64,000 nt of DNA from Sequoia sempervirens (taxonomy: Eukaryota > Streptophyta > Pinopsida > Cupressales > Cupressaceae). Each line of letters starts with the position of its first letter. Positions within the stretch are counted from its first letter, which is position 1. Made by a program: the position numbers and the translations under genes. The DNA lies in NCBI GenBank assembly GCA_007258455.2, contig VDFB02275540.1, positions 62,001 to 126,000 on the forward strand, given 5' to 3'. This document shows, piece after piece, positions 10,729-23,145 of the stretch. The notes beneath the pieces were generated by a model. It saw nothing but the letters and a program-made list of their open reading frames with translations, was not told where the DNA came from and made no database searches.

Positions 10729-10850
10729 ATTTTGCCATAATTTCTATTGTCCAAAATTATTTTGCCATAACTTCTATCGTCCAAAATTATTTTGCCATAA
10801 TTTCTTTCGTCCAATTTTATTTGGCCATAATTTCCAATCGTCCAAAGTCT
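10729..10850. repeat. About four tandem copies of a 32-bp unit
   Basis: The unit is roughly CCAAAATTATTTTGCCATAA followed by TTTCTATCGT. It repeats at a 32-bp period, with the last copy more divergent. It lies between the copy 2 leader and the GGGCGGACTT array. Confidence 0.75.
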
Positions 10851-11029
10851 CTGGCAAAATTTATTTCATCTTCCTAAATCATCTGGCATGATTTTAAGTC
10901 ATTGGCAAAATTTTCTCTAGACATTTTGATGTTTGGACTTAGGCGAATTTCCAAAATGCCAAGCATATATTTTTTATTTGCCAATGTTCATACTTAGGCA
11001 AAATTTCCAATTTTCTACTCCTCTAAGTA

Positions 11030-11750
11030 TGGCGGACTTCCTTTGTCTTCAAGCCATTCTTTTTCTTTCAAGGCGAATTTTCATTTGTCTTAGGCCATTC
11101 AATTTTTTCTTGGCTAGACTTTATTTCTTTCCATATGTCTTGGGGCGGACTTCTCATGTTCTCATGCCATTTAATCTTTTCTTTATGTCCAAGGGCGGAC
11201 TTTACCCCTTTTCAAGCCATTTTCATTATGGTGGGCGCTTTCTTCATAGCCTTGCCAAGGGCGGACTTGGCACATTTCTTTGCCATCTAGTGGGCGGACT
11301 TCACCACTTGTCTTGCCATTTAAACCTTTGGCTAAGGGCGGACTTCCTCCATTTCTTTGCCATCCATATTTTGGCTAAGGCTGGGCGGACTTTGTTTTGT
11401 GTCTAGCCATTCCAAGGCGGACTTTCTTCATTTGCTTGCCATTCAACCTTATGTCTAAGGGCGGACTTCAGCTCTTACCTTGCCATTCAAGGCGGACTTG
11501 GCATGTTTCCTTGTCGTTGCTTCTTCCTTTGGTGGGCGGACTTGGCATCATGTCTAGCCACTTCAAGGCGGACTTTGACTCTTAGCTTGTCATTTCAACC
11601 TTTTGCTCAAGGGTGGACTTGGCTCTATGGCTTGCCATTCAAGGCGGACTTTGTCAAATGGCTTGCCATTTATCACTTGAACATGGGCGGACTTTATTAC
11701 TTTTCTTGCCATTGGAGGGCGGACTTCACCTTCAGCATTGCCATTGTTTC
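11030..11750. repeat. Degenerate GGGCGGACTT / TTGCCATT minisatellite array
   Basis: The decamer GGGCGGACTT (AAGTCCGCCC on the copy 2 strand) recurs about every 30-60 bp some fifteen times, usually preceded by CTTGCCATT...AAGG. Examples lie near 11140, 11193, 11262, 11294, 11336 and 11459. Spacers vary. Relative to copy 2 (minus) it sits upstream of the ORF, where the ATGCGCC array sits relative to copy 1. The ORFs that cross it are products of the repeat. Confidence 0.8.
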
Positions 11751-11759
11751 CTTTGGTTG

Positions 11760-12529
11760 AAGCTTTCTGACATTACTTTTACTCATTTTCTCCATGCTGG
11801 TTATGAATCTTAGTCCTCTTTCATGCCTTCGCCATGATTTTCAGTCATCAATTTGCCATGATTGTTCAGATTTTTCATGGATTTCTCAGATTTTTATATG
11901 AATTTCTCAGATTTCTATCAATTTTTTGATGATTTTATGACTGATTTTTCATTTTATTCACCATTTTTCTGTGATTTTTGAACGATTTTTCCAGATTTTT
12001 TAATTTTTCTGTGATTTTCCAGAATTTCACCATGAATTCAAAATATTTTCAAATCGATTTTCTGAGAGTTCTGTTGATCTTTTCGAACTTCTGAGTAGAT
12101 TTTCGAAACTCAAGACCTTTCCAAATATAGAAACTTTCTAAAAATAGAAATTTTCCAAAAATAGCAACTTTCTAAAAATAGACCCTAAAAAATAGGGATC
12201 TCAGAATTGCTCAAAAGTGCCAAAAAAGTAGGTCCTAAAAAAAATAGGGGGCCAGAGTGAAAAAACCCTAAAAACTAGGAGGTGTCGGAATTGACTGAAA
12301 TGACAGTCGATCTTCGTCTCCCAGGCCTCCTAAGCATGATGGCGATGTTTGCACAGTGATCCAGGCTCAAACTCTTTTGCTTGACTCAGGTAACCATTCA
12401 AAATTTAGACTCAAAACCCCAAACAGAGACCAGACGAAAACCAAGACGCAACGACAAAACCCTAAAAAAAAGCAAACCATGAGGGTCCCCATTTGCAATG
12501 GGGCGAGGTGTGAATTAGGTCACAACAGA
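11760..12529. other. Low-complexity spacer, no gene
   Basis: Two simple blocks are visible: about 11860-12060 rich in GATTTTTC/AGATTTTT words, and about 12116-12250 with repeated AAAAATAGAAACTTTC/CCTAAAAAATAGG words. The last 150 bp contains several AAACCCTAAAA words but no telomere-like array. The boundary with copy 3 lies around 12520-12530. Confidence 0.5.
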
Positions 12530-14762
12530 TGGTAATGCCTAGAAGTATCTAGGCAGCTCATTGCCTATGATAGGATTCAGAAAAAGAAGAAGAAAGGAGG
12601 GTTTGATTTCCCGATCACCATGGGAAATTCAAACGAGGTTTGTCCATCCTTGCAGGCAGCCAAAGAAGCTGAAGATGAGCTGCAATTCTTCCACCTCTCA
12701 TACCACACCAGCAGACAGGATTTCGATCCTTATAACAGTATCAGAATGGTGCAAAGTGTGGAGTATAGGCACAAGACACATATTGAGGATTTCTGGGCTA
12801 ATGCGGTAGATGATGCTGAAGTTAGAAGGAGAATGTTTACCAAAATTCTCTTGAAGATGATTAGAGAATGCGAGATTGTCCTTGTTCCAGATCAAGTAGA
12901 TGAGGACATGAATGTTATGCAGCCGAATTATGAATCAGTAAGAAGCACAACAGTCCCACTACTTGATTGGTTGGAACCAAAGATTACAGACTTGGACACA
13001 TTATGCCTACCGGTCTTGACATTCACGAGGAACTGGGTAGAAAGGCATGTGAATAGGCTTAAAAGAAGATCAATTCCCCTCACTTACAATCTCATGGGTG
13101 ACCATAGGCCGCCAACAGCTGGGAAAAGAAGACAAGTCGCCAAAGCTTCAGAACCACGAAGGGAAGTGCAAGTCTAGCCGATGCCTCAGAGGGTAAAGCA
13201 AGCATCACCCATGCCATCGCAAACTTGCTCTTCAAGTATGCAGGAGGTGTCTTTGTTTGGGAGCCAGAGAAATAGATCGAACGAGGAGCAAGAATTCCAA
13301 GAGGTAAACCAACCACCTCTTAGAGAGCCAGATAGTCTAAGTGTCAACGCTCCTAGGAGAGAAGATCAACAAGAAGAAGAAGAGGAGACGACAACAGACA
13401 CCCAATTCTAGAAAATGATTGAGACGGCTTTGGAAGATGAGAATACTACAGGGTAGGAAGCTCGAGGTCCAGGAGAGAATGTTCAGTAGATGGAGATTGA
13501 TGAGCCTCAGCAAAATATTGTTAGAGAAGAAGTGCGTGAAGAAGAAGCGAGAGAGGAGCAGCCACTTATTATTTGTAATCTGCAGCGGGCAGTGCCAGAT
13601 TGGCTCAGGGAAAGAATGAGAAAGGATCTTGAGGAGGAGACTGACCTAGCGATTGAATCAGAGGAATTCCTCAGTAGAATCAGTGGGCCACCAGAAAAGA
13701 AGAGAGCCAAAAAGTTCTCAAAGATATCCACAAACAAGTCCGGTTCTTGCATGCTTCATGTGGCTATTCCCAGGGAAGAGTGTGACCGAGATGAGGCTGT
13801 CCTTGAAAATTATGTGGTCACTACTGTGGAGTTAGGCCGCCCTACAGGAGCTTAGATAATTGAAGAATGTGATAGCTCCTATCAGGCTCTCAAGGATAGG
13901 CTGCTCTAGACGGAAGGAAAGTACAGGAGGTTGAAAAGAGAACATAAGACGTTGATTGGTTATGTGCAGCACTTAGCACGTCCGTGTGGACAGGAGAATT
14001 CGATAGTTGAGCTTCCGAGGGAATCAATCAGTGGCTTGGAAGATTTGAAGAAGATGGCTCAAGAGGCAGATAAGTGGGTTGGCAATATTTGCATTGAGGC
14101 GGAGAAGTTCATTGATGATCTCGCCTATTCCTTTCAGCAGGCCTCCAGTATCCTTACGCGCATGGATAATGTTGATCAAGCTTGGAATGAAACCCATATT
14201 TATCAAGATAAAATATTTCCTCACTTGGCAGCCTTGATGTATATGCCCACACAGACTCTGGTTGGAGGAGTGATCCAGGAGGGCGATAGATATGATTTCT
14301 TTGGTTGGTATTCTTCAGCATTCATAGGTCGAGGCTTCTTGGATACAACACGGGCATAATCTATTAGAGTTAGGAAGGCTATGGGAAATATACAGGAAGG
14401 AGTCTTGAACACACTTGAAGCCTTGTTTGCTAAAAGGCCAACTCCAGAGGAGGTAACTGCGAAGGGCCTGAAGAGTAGATTGAAGCCTTTCTTCTCGGAT
14501 GTGAGATTATTTGCCCAGGTGGATTTTGAGAACATTTCAACCTTCTCTAACATCATTCAGAGCACTCAGGATGCCTTAGTTGATTGGGGGAAATCTTGCA
14601 CTCAGCAGGGGCAGGCGGTCACAGTGCTTGAATTTCAACTCAACCATATTCCACCCATCTCAGTTCAGGAGGTTGAGGCAGTGTTGACCAGATTCATCTA
14701 GTTTGCAGTCAAAGAGAAGGACAATGGGAACACGTTTCTGGATGAGAATCTTTTGATGATAG
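12530..14762 (+). pseudogene. Retroelement copy 3: 5'-truncated relative of the 1109-aa ORF
   Basis: This aligns with copy 1 from about residue 370 (TNRMILLELSRQL region) to the C-terminus. Shared blocks include SLQAAKEAEDELQF, HKTHIEDFWANA, LTYNLMGD, EEQPLIICNLQR and DFENISTFSNIIQSTQD. From about 12540 to 14701 the whole match stays in one frame but carries roughly eight stop codons (for example at 13175, 13409, 13853, 14357 and 14699). At least two replace Gln codons of copy 1 (CAG to TAG). The 5' third is missing. Its 3' LTR follows directly. Confidence 0.8.
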
Positions 14763-15850
14763 TGGGCATTAAATGCTTATACTGGTCAAAGGGAGAGAGT
14801 GGGCATTCTGTGCTCATTTATTACCCCACTCCACTTTCTGGTCGTTTTTAGGGCAAAATCTTGACTAGGGCTTATGTGGCTCAATCTGAGCCATTCATTG
14901 TAATTCAATCTGAGCCGCCCGTTGAAATTGGCCAGCTATAAAAGGGGCATCCCCCCTCATTTGTGCATATAGATAGATAGCATATAGAATAGCAGAGAAG
15001 GAATAGAGAGAGATTGATAACATAGCATAGATTGATAAGAAGAGGAAGGAAAGTTTTCAATTGAATGCTTTGTAAGAAATTGTTGTGAACACTCCTATAA
15101 TAAAAAGAGTTGTCATTGCTTGTGATTTCATCTTTTATTGTGGGTAGCTAGCAAGGTTTCTTCGTCCTTCCAATTCACATAGAATCTTAAAGTAGAACTT
15201 AGAGTAGAATAGATTTCATTTCATGCAAGTAGATAATTGTGGAATGTGGTGGTTGAATTGAGCAAGCTTCGCTAATCCATACCACTAGTGGGCTCATTGA
15301 TGGTGGGTTCGCCTTGTGTGGTCAACTGGAATAGTTTGGACCTAACTTCGATTATGATTTACATGTTGGTATGCGTTGTTCTGATGGTGTCTTCATGTTG
15401 AATTGTAATCTCAATATCTCTAGTTACTCCTTTGAAGATTGCACCAGTTTTGTGGAAGCTTTCCAAGGTGAGGCAAAACAAAGCTTGGTTGAAGTTTGTA
15501 AGAGTTGATCTCCACATCCCGCGCCTAGAGTAGATCATAGCATTTTTAATCCCTACAACCATTTAAATTCAGTACTTTTTGGTTAGCTTAGGAAACTTGA
15601 GCTTCATTGACAAATCTAGGAATCCTGAAAAACCCGTTTCTCCTGAGTGAACAATTGCGTAAGTCCCCTTGAAATACCAGCAAATCACATCAAGCCAACT
15701 GAGTCTACATCCACTCCACAAAGGAACCTTGGAGTTGAATGCATGATCTTTCGCAATCTTAGCATGCAGGAGATTTTGATCAAGAGAGGATAGAGTGACC
15801 GTTGGAAACTTTATTTTGTGTTGGTGCGGTCATAAAACACCCGTCAAGAG
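14763..15850 (+). mobile_element. 3' LTR-like tail of retroelement copy 3
   Basis: Homologous along its length to 6619-7729, starting TGGGCATTAAATGCTTATACTGG and ending near CACCCGTCA (15846). It holds TATAAAAG at 14937-14944 and AATAAA at 15099-15104. It confirms that this tail belongs to the element family and is not specific to the copy 1 locus. Confidence 0.6.
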
Positions 15851-17313
15851 GAAGTACTATAGTAGTGGTATAGAAGTACCATAACAGCAGCAAAAATACC
15901 TTAAAATTCCTTCAAACAGTTGATCTGACCTTCAAATGGTACAATGACCCTCACAAGTTGGTACAATAGTTGGAAAATGATGAAAGGAGGTTGGTAGATG
16001 GCAGATCTAGACCTGGTTGCAGCAATTAAAGGGTTGCACAGCAGGTACAAAGAGAAAATATCCTTCACAAATAGCATAAATACTGAAAACCTCTTCCAAA
16101 TCAGCGACCCTATGGTTGTTCAGTGGCAATAGGGGTGGAGTAATGGCTAGAAATATTATTTACAGAAGATCCAAATGGGGCACAACTATGAATTGATGTA
16201 CAACAACAATAATGATGTAAAATGAAGGATCCACATGTTGGCAATCCTTCATGAACAACAAATGATGATTTTGATTATATTTACTTGCAATACTTGATCG
16301 ATCTAATCGAATCTTCAATCAATCTTCAACAAATCAGCACAATTGTGATCCTTGGATGGAATCACCTCTCATGGAGAAGAGCGTTTTCATCCTCAAATCC
16401 AAATTATTGAGATTGAGAGTTTTTGTCCTCTGTATCTCCCACACTAGGGGTTTTCATCCTTGAATTCTTTAATCTCTAAAATGGAAGGAATAACAAAATG
16501 ATGAAGCCAAATGATTTGCTTTGAGTAAATAACTTTCTTTTATAGTTGCCTTTTTGGGCCCTGCATTTGAATTTACTTTTCCCTGCAAGAGTTTAAAAAC
16601 ACTTTTAAAATAAAATATTGTATAGGCCCTATAATAATATTTAAGTCGCCCTTTTGAAAATAAAGTCATTGGGCCGAACAAACTATTATTTTTAAAATTA
16701 TTTTATTTTATCCCTTAGCCTACGAGAAATAAAAAACAGGTCATGGTTCCTCAATTAATTCTTTTAGTTTTGGAAAGTGGACATGACACTTGACAAATGA
16801 ATAAGATGACACACATTGAAAACTTGTCATGGTAAGTTTTGTAGGCATGCAACACTAGGCAACCGAGGGGTATTTGAATTTTGTACTTGTTCTTTGCCAG
16901 TGAAAATTCCATTGCACTTGGACCATTCTTCCTCATTACAAATATTAATATGCAGTGCAAAATTGTCATTTTATAGAAAACCCTCACAGCCATCAGCATT
17001 CAAGGGATGCTTACAAAATCCCACAAGGTGGGAGGAGAGAGACTTTAATTTTTCAACCTAAGACTATTAACAACCATGATTAATACATGACTTGCCCATA
17101 ATGCTGCATAGAGACAGCATAGACAAAATGGAGATAAAAGCTATAGTATTACCAAAAATTAAAGAGAAGGCGTCAGGTTTAGGAATTTTGTAAATCTAGT
17201 CCTTTTTTATATAAATCAATATTTAAAGATCACTCCAATAGAATGTGATATTTTGCTTGAACAGGGTATCTTACTTTCTCTTTGATGAATATGAATGCAT
17301 ATTTGTAATGCAG
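15851..17313. other. Non-coding AT-rich sequence before ISA3 exon, nothing recognised
   Basis: No exon, repeat pair or mobile element could be recognised. It ends with a splice acceptor (TTTGTAATGCAG) in front of the exon at 17314 and is most simply read as intron of the isoamylase gene. Confidence 0.4.
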
Positions 17314-17377
17314 GAAATACATTGAATTGCAACCATCCTGTGGTTATGGAGCTTATTTTGGATAGTCTAAGACACTG
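17314..17377 (+). CDS. ISA3: Isoamylase 3 exon A (GH13 domain, NCNHPVV segment)
   Basis: A 64-bp exon between acceptor TGCAG|GA and donor CACTG|GTACTA. It encodes NTLNCNHPVVMELILDSLRH plus the first two bases of a Trp codon. The NCNHPVV...DSLRHWVTE stretch is characteristic of plant isoamylases, and the wording matches the ISA3 type rather than ISA1. ISA3 hydrolyses alpha-1,6 branches of limit dextrins during starch breakdown in plastids. Entry is phase 1 and exit phase 2, which matches exon B exactly. The preceding exon was not found, so it lies upstream of the window or was missed. Confidence 0.85.
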
Positions 17378-18417
17378 GTACTAATGGACACTCTCTTTCC
17401 TTTCATTTCAAATTTTTTATTTTATAATTTTGATAATTGAATTATTTTGTTATTTTCTATGATTGTTTGAAAATTTATTTTCATTTTGGATAAAAATTTA
17501 CACTTGTAAATGTTCTAAACACTGTTTACATGTTAATCACAACCTTTATGGACAAATGGAAAAAGCTATAATCATCACAGTATTAGTATGATATGTTAAT
17601 TTATAATTTGGTGCTTGTCTAATTGAGTATCTTAATTCCAGTGGTTGATTTGTGTAAGTATTTCCTCTATATCAAAAAAGTCTTTTCATAATTTTCATAT
17701 TGCTAAATGTCAAATTTGATTTCATAACATATTTACCTAGTTGTATGAAAATGGCATGCATTCACACAGCAACACTTAGACTTCAATGTTGTAAGTGTTC
17801 AGATTGGTCTTCTTGGCTCTTGATTCACAGTCTTGAGAGAACTCTTTCATAGAAAGATGAGGTCGACAACAAATACACTGTTATCCTTAATGCCTGTTTC
17901 TTTCATGATCGATGATGTTCTCATAACAAGAAAATATACTTTTAAACTATTTTGTCATTTCATGTGCAGTTGTACTCTCCTTCTTGATGATGGGATAGCT
18001 TTAGGGAATGATTTCCATAAACATCTTTCTCTGAATACTGCACTAGGGACAGCTTCATGCGGATAATTCTTCTTTTGACATTTCTTAAGATTTCTTTTAG
18101 TCTCTCTCCAAGCTTCAGTAAAGTTGTCTCTGTTAGAATTATTGTCATTGATGTCAAGGATATATAGACAATTTGATAATGTCATTAATGTGAAAATGAA
18201 TAGATGAGATTGTAGGTTTATGATCATTAATGTAAAAGGATGAGTTTTGTTTTGAACAACGTTGAACCTCTTGTGTTGACATGAATGGCCACACTCTATT
18301 CAAAGATGGAAAACTTGCCTCGGAAAGACAGAGTGAATAAGAATGAAGCTTCACGGAATGTTAGAGAAAGAGAAGATTTAATGAGAGGAATGCAGTGATT
18401 GCCTTATCAACCAGCAA

Positions 18418-18858
18418 TTTCACAGTTCAGATATGTGCTATGTCCACGGCATATGAAGGAAGGAAAGTTTTGGAAAACATACTTCATATGGCTCCATATG
18501 AGATGCGTTTTCATGCAACAACTCAAGGCTGCTACAAAAGAAAAAGAAAGGAAATATATCAGGTTGCAAGATAACTTGAGAACTATATCATCTGAAGTTG
18601 AAATAATAAACAAGCAAAGGCTCCTTCAGAGTATGATATCGATGCATTCCTTTTGGGAGATATTGGTAGCAGTGATAATAATGGAGATGAAGGGAATGAA
18701 GTGCACTCAAGACTATCACTTTGGAAGGAAAATATTACAAATAGTATTAGAAAATTTCAGAAGGTGAATGCTGCTCCTGAACAGGTACCTGAAGCAATGC
18801 AAGGAGTGGGCAAGTCTGCCACTGCAGGTTCAAAACATGATCAGGTTACTTTGAAGTA
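18418..18858 (+). pseudogene. Unrecognised gene fragment with frameshifts
   Basis: Three overlapping reading frames give a plausible single protein fragment. The first segment contains VLENILHMAPYEMRFHATTQ (about 18449-18527), the second LKAATKEKERKYIRLQ (about 18525 onwards) and the third EYDIDAFLLGDIGSSDN (about 18630 onwards). The middle is Lys/Glu-rich and helix-forming; the last part is acidic and ends TAA near 18858. At least two frameshifts separate the segments. No intron signals are evident, so it may be a decayed retrocopy. I do not recognise the family. It sits inside an ISA3 intron. Confidence 0.4.
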
Positions 18859-18879
18859 AATAAAGGCAGCAGATATATA

Positions 18880-19800
18880 AGAGCAACATTTCTTATTCAA
18901 AATACAAATTATGAAGTGATACGAATTTGGAGTGATGTGCTATAAGAAAAAAAGTCTTATTCATATAAGACAAACTTCATATACAACAAAATGGAGTGAT
19001 CTATTAAAGGGAGAAAACAATATTAAGGCAGCGGTGAAGGTACAAGGAAGGTTAAATAAACTAATCTTTACAAAAGAAGCAGTGACTCATTAAGATCCGA
19101 ACCAAGTAGCACTTCACTAAAAGACAACGATTTATTTAATAGATAAGGCAGCAATTACTATTTGAAGAAGTATTAACATTAATATATGTAAATAGCAGCG
19201 ATTAGTTTAAGGGAAGAATTGGTAACAGAGAGACATGTTTATTTAAAAGGTTATCTCTTTGCAAAGAGATACAACTCTTTGTAAAGACATGGAGATATAA
19301 AAGGAGTAAGATTTGTGGAAGGAAATAAATGAGTGGAGAATAGAATGTGATATCTAATACAAACAGATTTATAAATGTGGGAGTGAATGTAGTGTGAAAA
19401 GGACAATAAATATATAGATAAGACCAGCAGATCTGAAGTGTATAAAGGGCAGATATAAAGGGAAAGAAAGAGCAGAGAATACAAAGTGTAATTCAGATTT
19501 ATATCTGAATATATGAAGATAATAGTAATCAGAGATTAAGCAGCAATTAAAATAACAAAGAGTCGTGTCTTCTTAGATAGATGTCTCTCTTCAAAAGGGA
19601 TATATCTCTTCAGAAGGATATAAGAGATACACAGCAGTTTATGAAAATATATAAAAAAAGGACATATGAGATGTGCAAGTGGAAAACATGAATAATCAGT
19701 CCTAGAAGAGCAGATATCTAAAGTATAACAGCAGATATATGAATATAGCTTATGCATGAAGAAGATATGGAATATCATTCTTTGCTCTCTCCTCAAAATT
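18880..19800 (-). mobile_element. Decayed sequence sharing a block with LTR family D
   Basis: The segment 19487-19520 (GTGTAATTCAGATTTATATC...) matches the reverse complement of 60327-60360 inside the solo LTR at 59688-60891, and flanking AGCAGAT words are also shared. No clean termini were found, so this is probably a truncated antisense relative of that LTR family. There is no coding potential. Confidence 0.35.
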
Positions 19801-19892
19801 ACCAGGTGAACATTTTGCCAAATAGTTCACAGACATTCCAGTTTGTGAACATAAATTGTTACAGCTCAAACAAATAACTTCAACATAGTTCT

Positions 19893-22800
19893 TGATGCAA
19901 TATAGGGGGTGTTAATACTTATTCCAACACAAAATGATTAGTCTCCAACAAAAACCCTGCCTTCGATCATAATAACACTCAACTTTCCCAACACACCCAA
20001 CAAAAAGGCTTCTAGCCCTCAAAATTCAACAAATGGAGATATCCTTTTGAAAAGGCCGTACAATGGCCAACCAAACATCAAATTTGACTTGTCACAGATC
20101 CCAAAACATTTCCCTAAAAGATCTCAATAGGTTTCTTTGTACCAACATGGAGAAACAACAAACTGCCCCTGCAAAAGGCTACTCAATTAGCCCAATTTAA
20201 CAAAGGAGGTCCCTCTTGTTCACCTGTTCTTCACACAAACTCATCAAACAGTCATTATTTATGTTCCAAAACATCAAATTTCATAATTTGTTTGCAGTAC
20301 CAAGGCTTCCTCAACACTGATCTAACAAACCCTCAATCTCCATGCAAATACCTAGGGTTCTATTGAAAGTCATATCTCCAGGGCTTGCTCGATCAAACCA
20401 ATACTTCAAACACCCCACATATAGCCTGCACACACTCAATAATCCCTTACAAAGACCATACTCTTAACATTTCTTCAAAACCCTCATCTTACAACTCAAT
20501 TTCACATAAAAATGGCTCTGCCTAGCCCTAGGGCATCACTCCAAAGCCACCAAAACATTTCTTTTATTCTCCTAACACCTATGAACATCTAAACTAACAT
20601 ATTACATGCCATTCCTCTGAGCAACATATTACACATTAGGAGGAATGGCTATTTCGTTGCTTAAAACCTCAAAACTGACCCTTACTGGTTTTGCATAGGC
20701 AGTATTTACTGGTTTTGCATAGGCAGTATCAAGAAACCGAGGAGATCTTCCTCTAAAATTATTAAAGGACTCTCAAAATTGAAGGAAATGCAATTTATGA
20801 CATGTCACCACAAATTACCACAAGTTTCAGATCATAAAGTTCTTGTACGGGTCTGTACACAGTAAGGAAAGAGAAAAAACACAAAATATCTGCTAAAGTC
20901 GTTTAGATTTTTATTGGAATTCACTTCAAAGAGATAAACAACCTTCATTCGAGCCTCTTGAGGCCTTTAAATACATTTCCAATCCAAAACTGTAATGTCC
21001 CCTTCTCAATTGTGATCGATTCAGTTGACCGTTGGCCTATTCCGGAGACCCGTAGGCTACTCGGAGGGTGAAAATTAGGGTTTCTTGTTTTTGAGGAGGT
21101 TGTTGCTTGAAGTTTGGTGATTGGATTGTGGATTCTTTCTGGGTTTTCATAGAGCTTTGCAGTGGTATAGCTCGCATGGTGTTCTGAGCAACTTTCTGAA
21201 TTTACTATTTTTAGTAAATTCTATTTCTGGCAGTGGTCCTGTTGGCTTCGCCACAGTTGGCTCTCTTCTTCAACCAGTTCAGTGGTATTTTGATTCTTGG
21301 CCTTTGGATGCATTTTTTTGGAGAGATAAGTATTTTAATTAAAATGATGTTATATTTTATTCTTATGACCCCTTGGTCTAGCTACATGACTTTATGTTGT
21401 TCTGAAAAGGGGGACCTCATGGGTGGACGCATCATCAGGAGAAAATTAAATGTTTCTAAGGTCAAAATATTGCTTGGAGAAATGGGATGCCAACTTTTGA
21501 GGAGAAGGTAATTTTAAATTAAAGAAATATTTCCTATTGAAGTTTGGATGCCACTATTGGAGGAATATGGGGTCAACACAAGTTTGAATATTGCTTGACT
21601 ATTTTGGGCGCCCTTCTTGAAGTTTCTAGAAGATTCTCTCAAATCTATAAATATAGGCCTTAGCTCTTCAGTTCATCATCTCTTGTCTACCGTATTGTTA
21701 TGTTGCTGGATTGTTTTCATGCACACGCTTCGATGAAAACATACCTCCTAGCATTGGCTCATCTTCTTGCTTGAGAGATAGCAACTAGTTGAGATAGTAG
21801 TTGTAATGGAGTCCTTTGCATTTGTAGTTGGGTTTTTTGCATTTATAGTTCAATTTCTAGCATGTTAGTGAAGTTTTGGCATTGCTGGTTTTATGTAGCT
21901 GATTGTAATTTTCATTCACAAATCAAAAAATAAAAATAGTATCATTTTGGGTGTTTTACCATTGTGTTTTATTGCTAGGGGCGACCCATTGTGCAAGTTT
22001 GCAGATTTTTTGGAGACTCCCTTGATTTTATCTTCAGCAAGTCGCCCTTCCTAGGGCCATACCACTTCAAGCTGCATTGGGAGTTGTGCCAGGAAATAAA
22101 TACGGGGTTGTGTGTGAGTTTTCTTCATTGGGATAGGGGCGCCATCTTCCTAGGAGTAATATGCACTTTGTCTCATGCATTTTGGATGGGTTTTGAGTGA
22201 GTTGTGAGCAAAATAGTGAGTTGCTGAGTTGCTGGTCTGTGCATTTTCAGTCAATAATCAGTTATATCAGATTATGGGAATCCATTAGTTGAGTGAGAAA
22301 TTGATTTTAAGGGGTCTTGTGAGCATTGGAGAGTTGCTAAACATTATTGTAGAGTTAATAAGCTTCTAATCTTGTGTTCTTGGCAGGCACTCTATTTCAT
22401 TGTAAGCTGAACAATAGTATTGTCAGGATTCTCACTTCTTCTCTTTTATTTACTTGTACTTCTCGCTGAACAAGTGGAAGAGGCTGGCTTGCCGCCTATT
22501 TAATTTCAATTAGTAGCCTTAGGGACCGTTTGACCATATGCTCGCCATCTCTCAGCGCCATCTTGGTTAGAGTTACTTTCAGCTCAGCATGCATAAGATC
22601 CTCTGACCATATGCTCGTCTATCCTAGATGCATTTCTTGGTTAGAGTTCCTTTTCAATTCAACATTGCATTAGATCCTCTGACCATATGCTCACACCTTG
22701 CCCAACATCGGGATCCTTGTGTACATCCTTGGTTAGAGTTGCTTTCCGCATCGTTTTGGTTTTAGAGCTAACCTTAACGGGTGTGTGTTGCATTGCCTAT

Positions 22801-23145
22801 TGTAATAAAAAAAATAAATTAAAAAAAATGGTCCGGTTCATTACAAAAACCAACCTCCTCAACGTACCTAACCAACTTTTAAACTTCTTTGTCTCTTCAT
22901 ATTCCCACAATGTTGCAATTTTGACAATTTTGCATTGACAACTTAACATCTTTTTGCAATTTTTTTTGACATATGAACTCCAATAACTCCTAGACACCTA
23001 AATACATAGCAAAGGGTCTTTTAGACCTTATGAAACATAAACAAAACTTTATCACCCCCTATACTAACCTAGACTCACTCAAATTCACCTAGTTACATTT
23101 CACCACATCAAATTTTGTGTGAAGGGTGTAGGTGCTCCTGCACCA
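19893..23145 (-). repeat. 3' LTR of the gag-protease element, interrupted
   Basis: The same sequence as 25414-26711 but split by the solo LTR at 20991-22845. Without the insert it is about 1393 bp against 1298 bp for the partner. The difference is accounted for by about 70 extra bases near 20590-20665 and a 24-bp tandem duplication of TTACTGGTTTTGCATAGGCA near 20685-20730. Substitutions between the two LTRs are sparse. Confidence 0.85.
20991..22845 (+). mobile_element. Solo LTR (family B), TSD AAAAC
   Basis: An 1855-bp sequence starting TGTAATGTCCCC and ending GGTTCATTACA. It is flanked by AAAAC on both sides (20986-20990 and 22846-22850). The sister LTR of the host element still has the empty site (single AAAAC, 26412-26416), which fixes both ends to the base. 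It has a TATA box (TATAAATA, 21646-21653). There is no interior, so it arose by LTR-LTR recombination. A second family member is at 29944-31974. Confidence 0.93.

Noticed and set aside
10619..11813. Several overlapping ORFs with Cys/Phe/His-rich repeats
   Set aside because: They translate the 32-bp and GGGCGGACTT arrays; no start context or domain.
12240..12480. AAACCCTAAAA words as interstitial telomere sequence
   Set aside because: Only isolated, non-tandem occurrences; common in plant AT-rich DNA.
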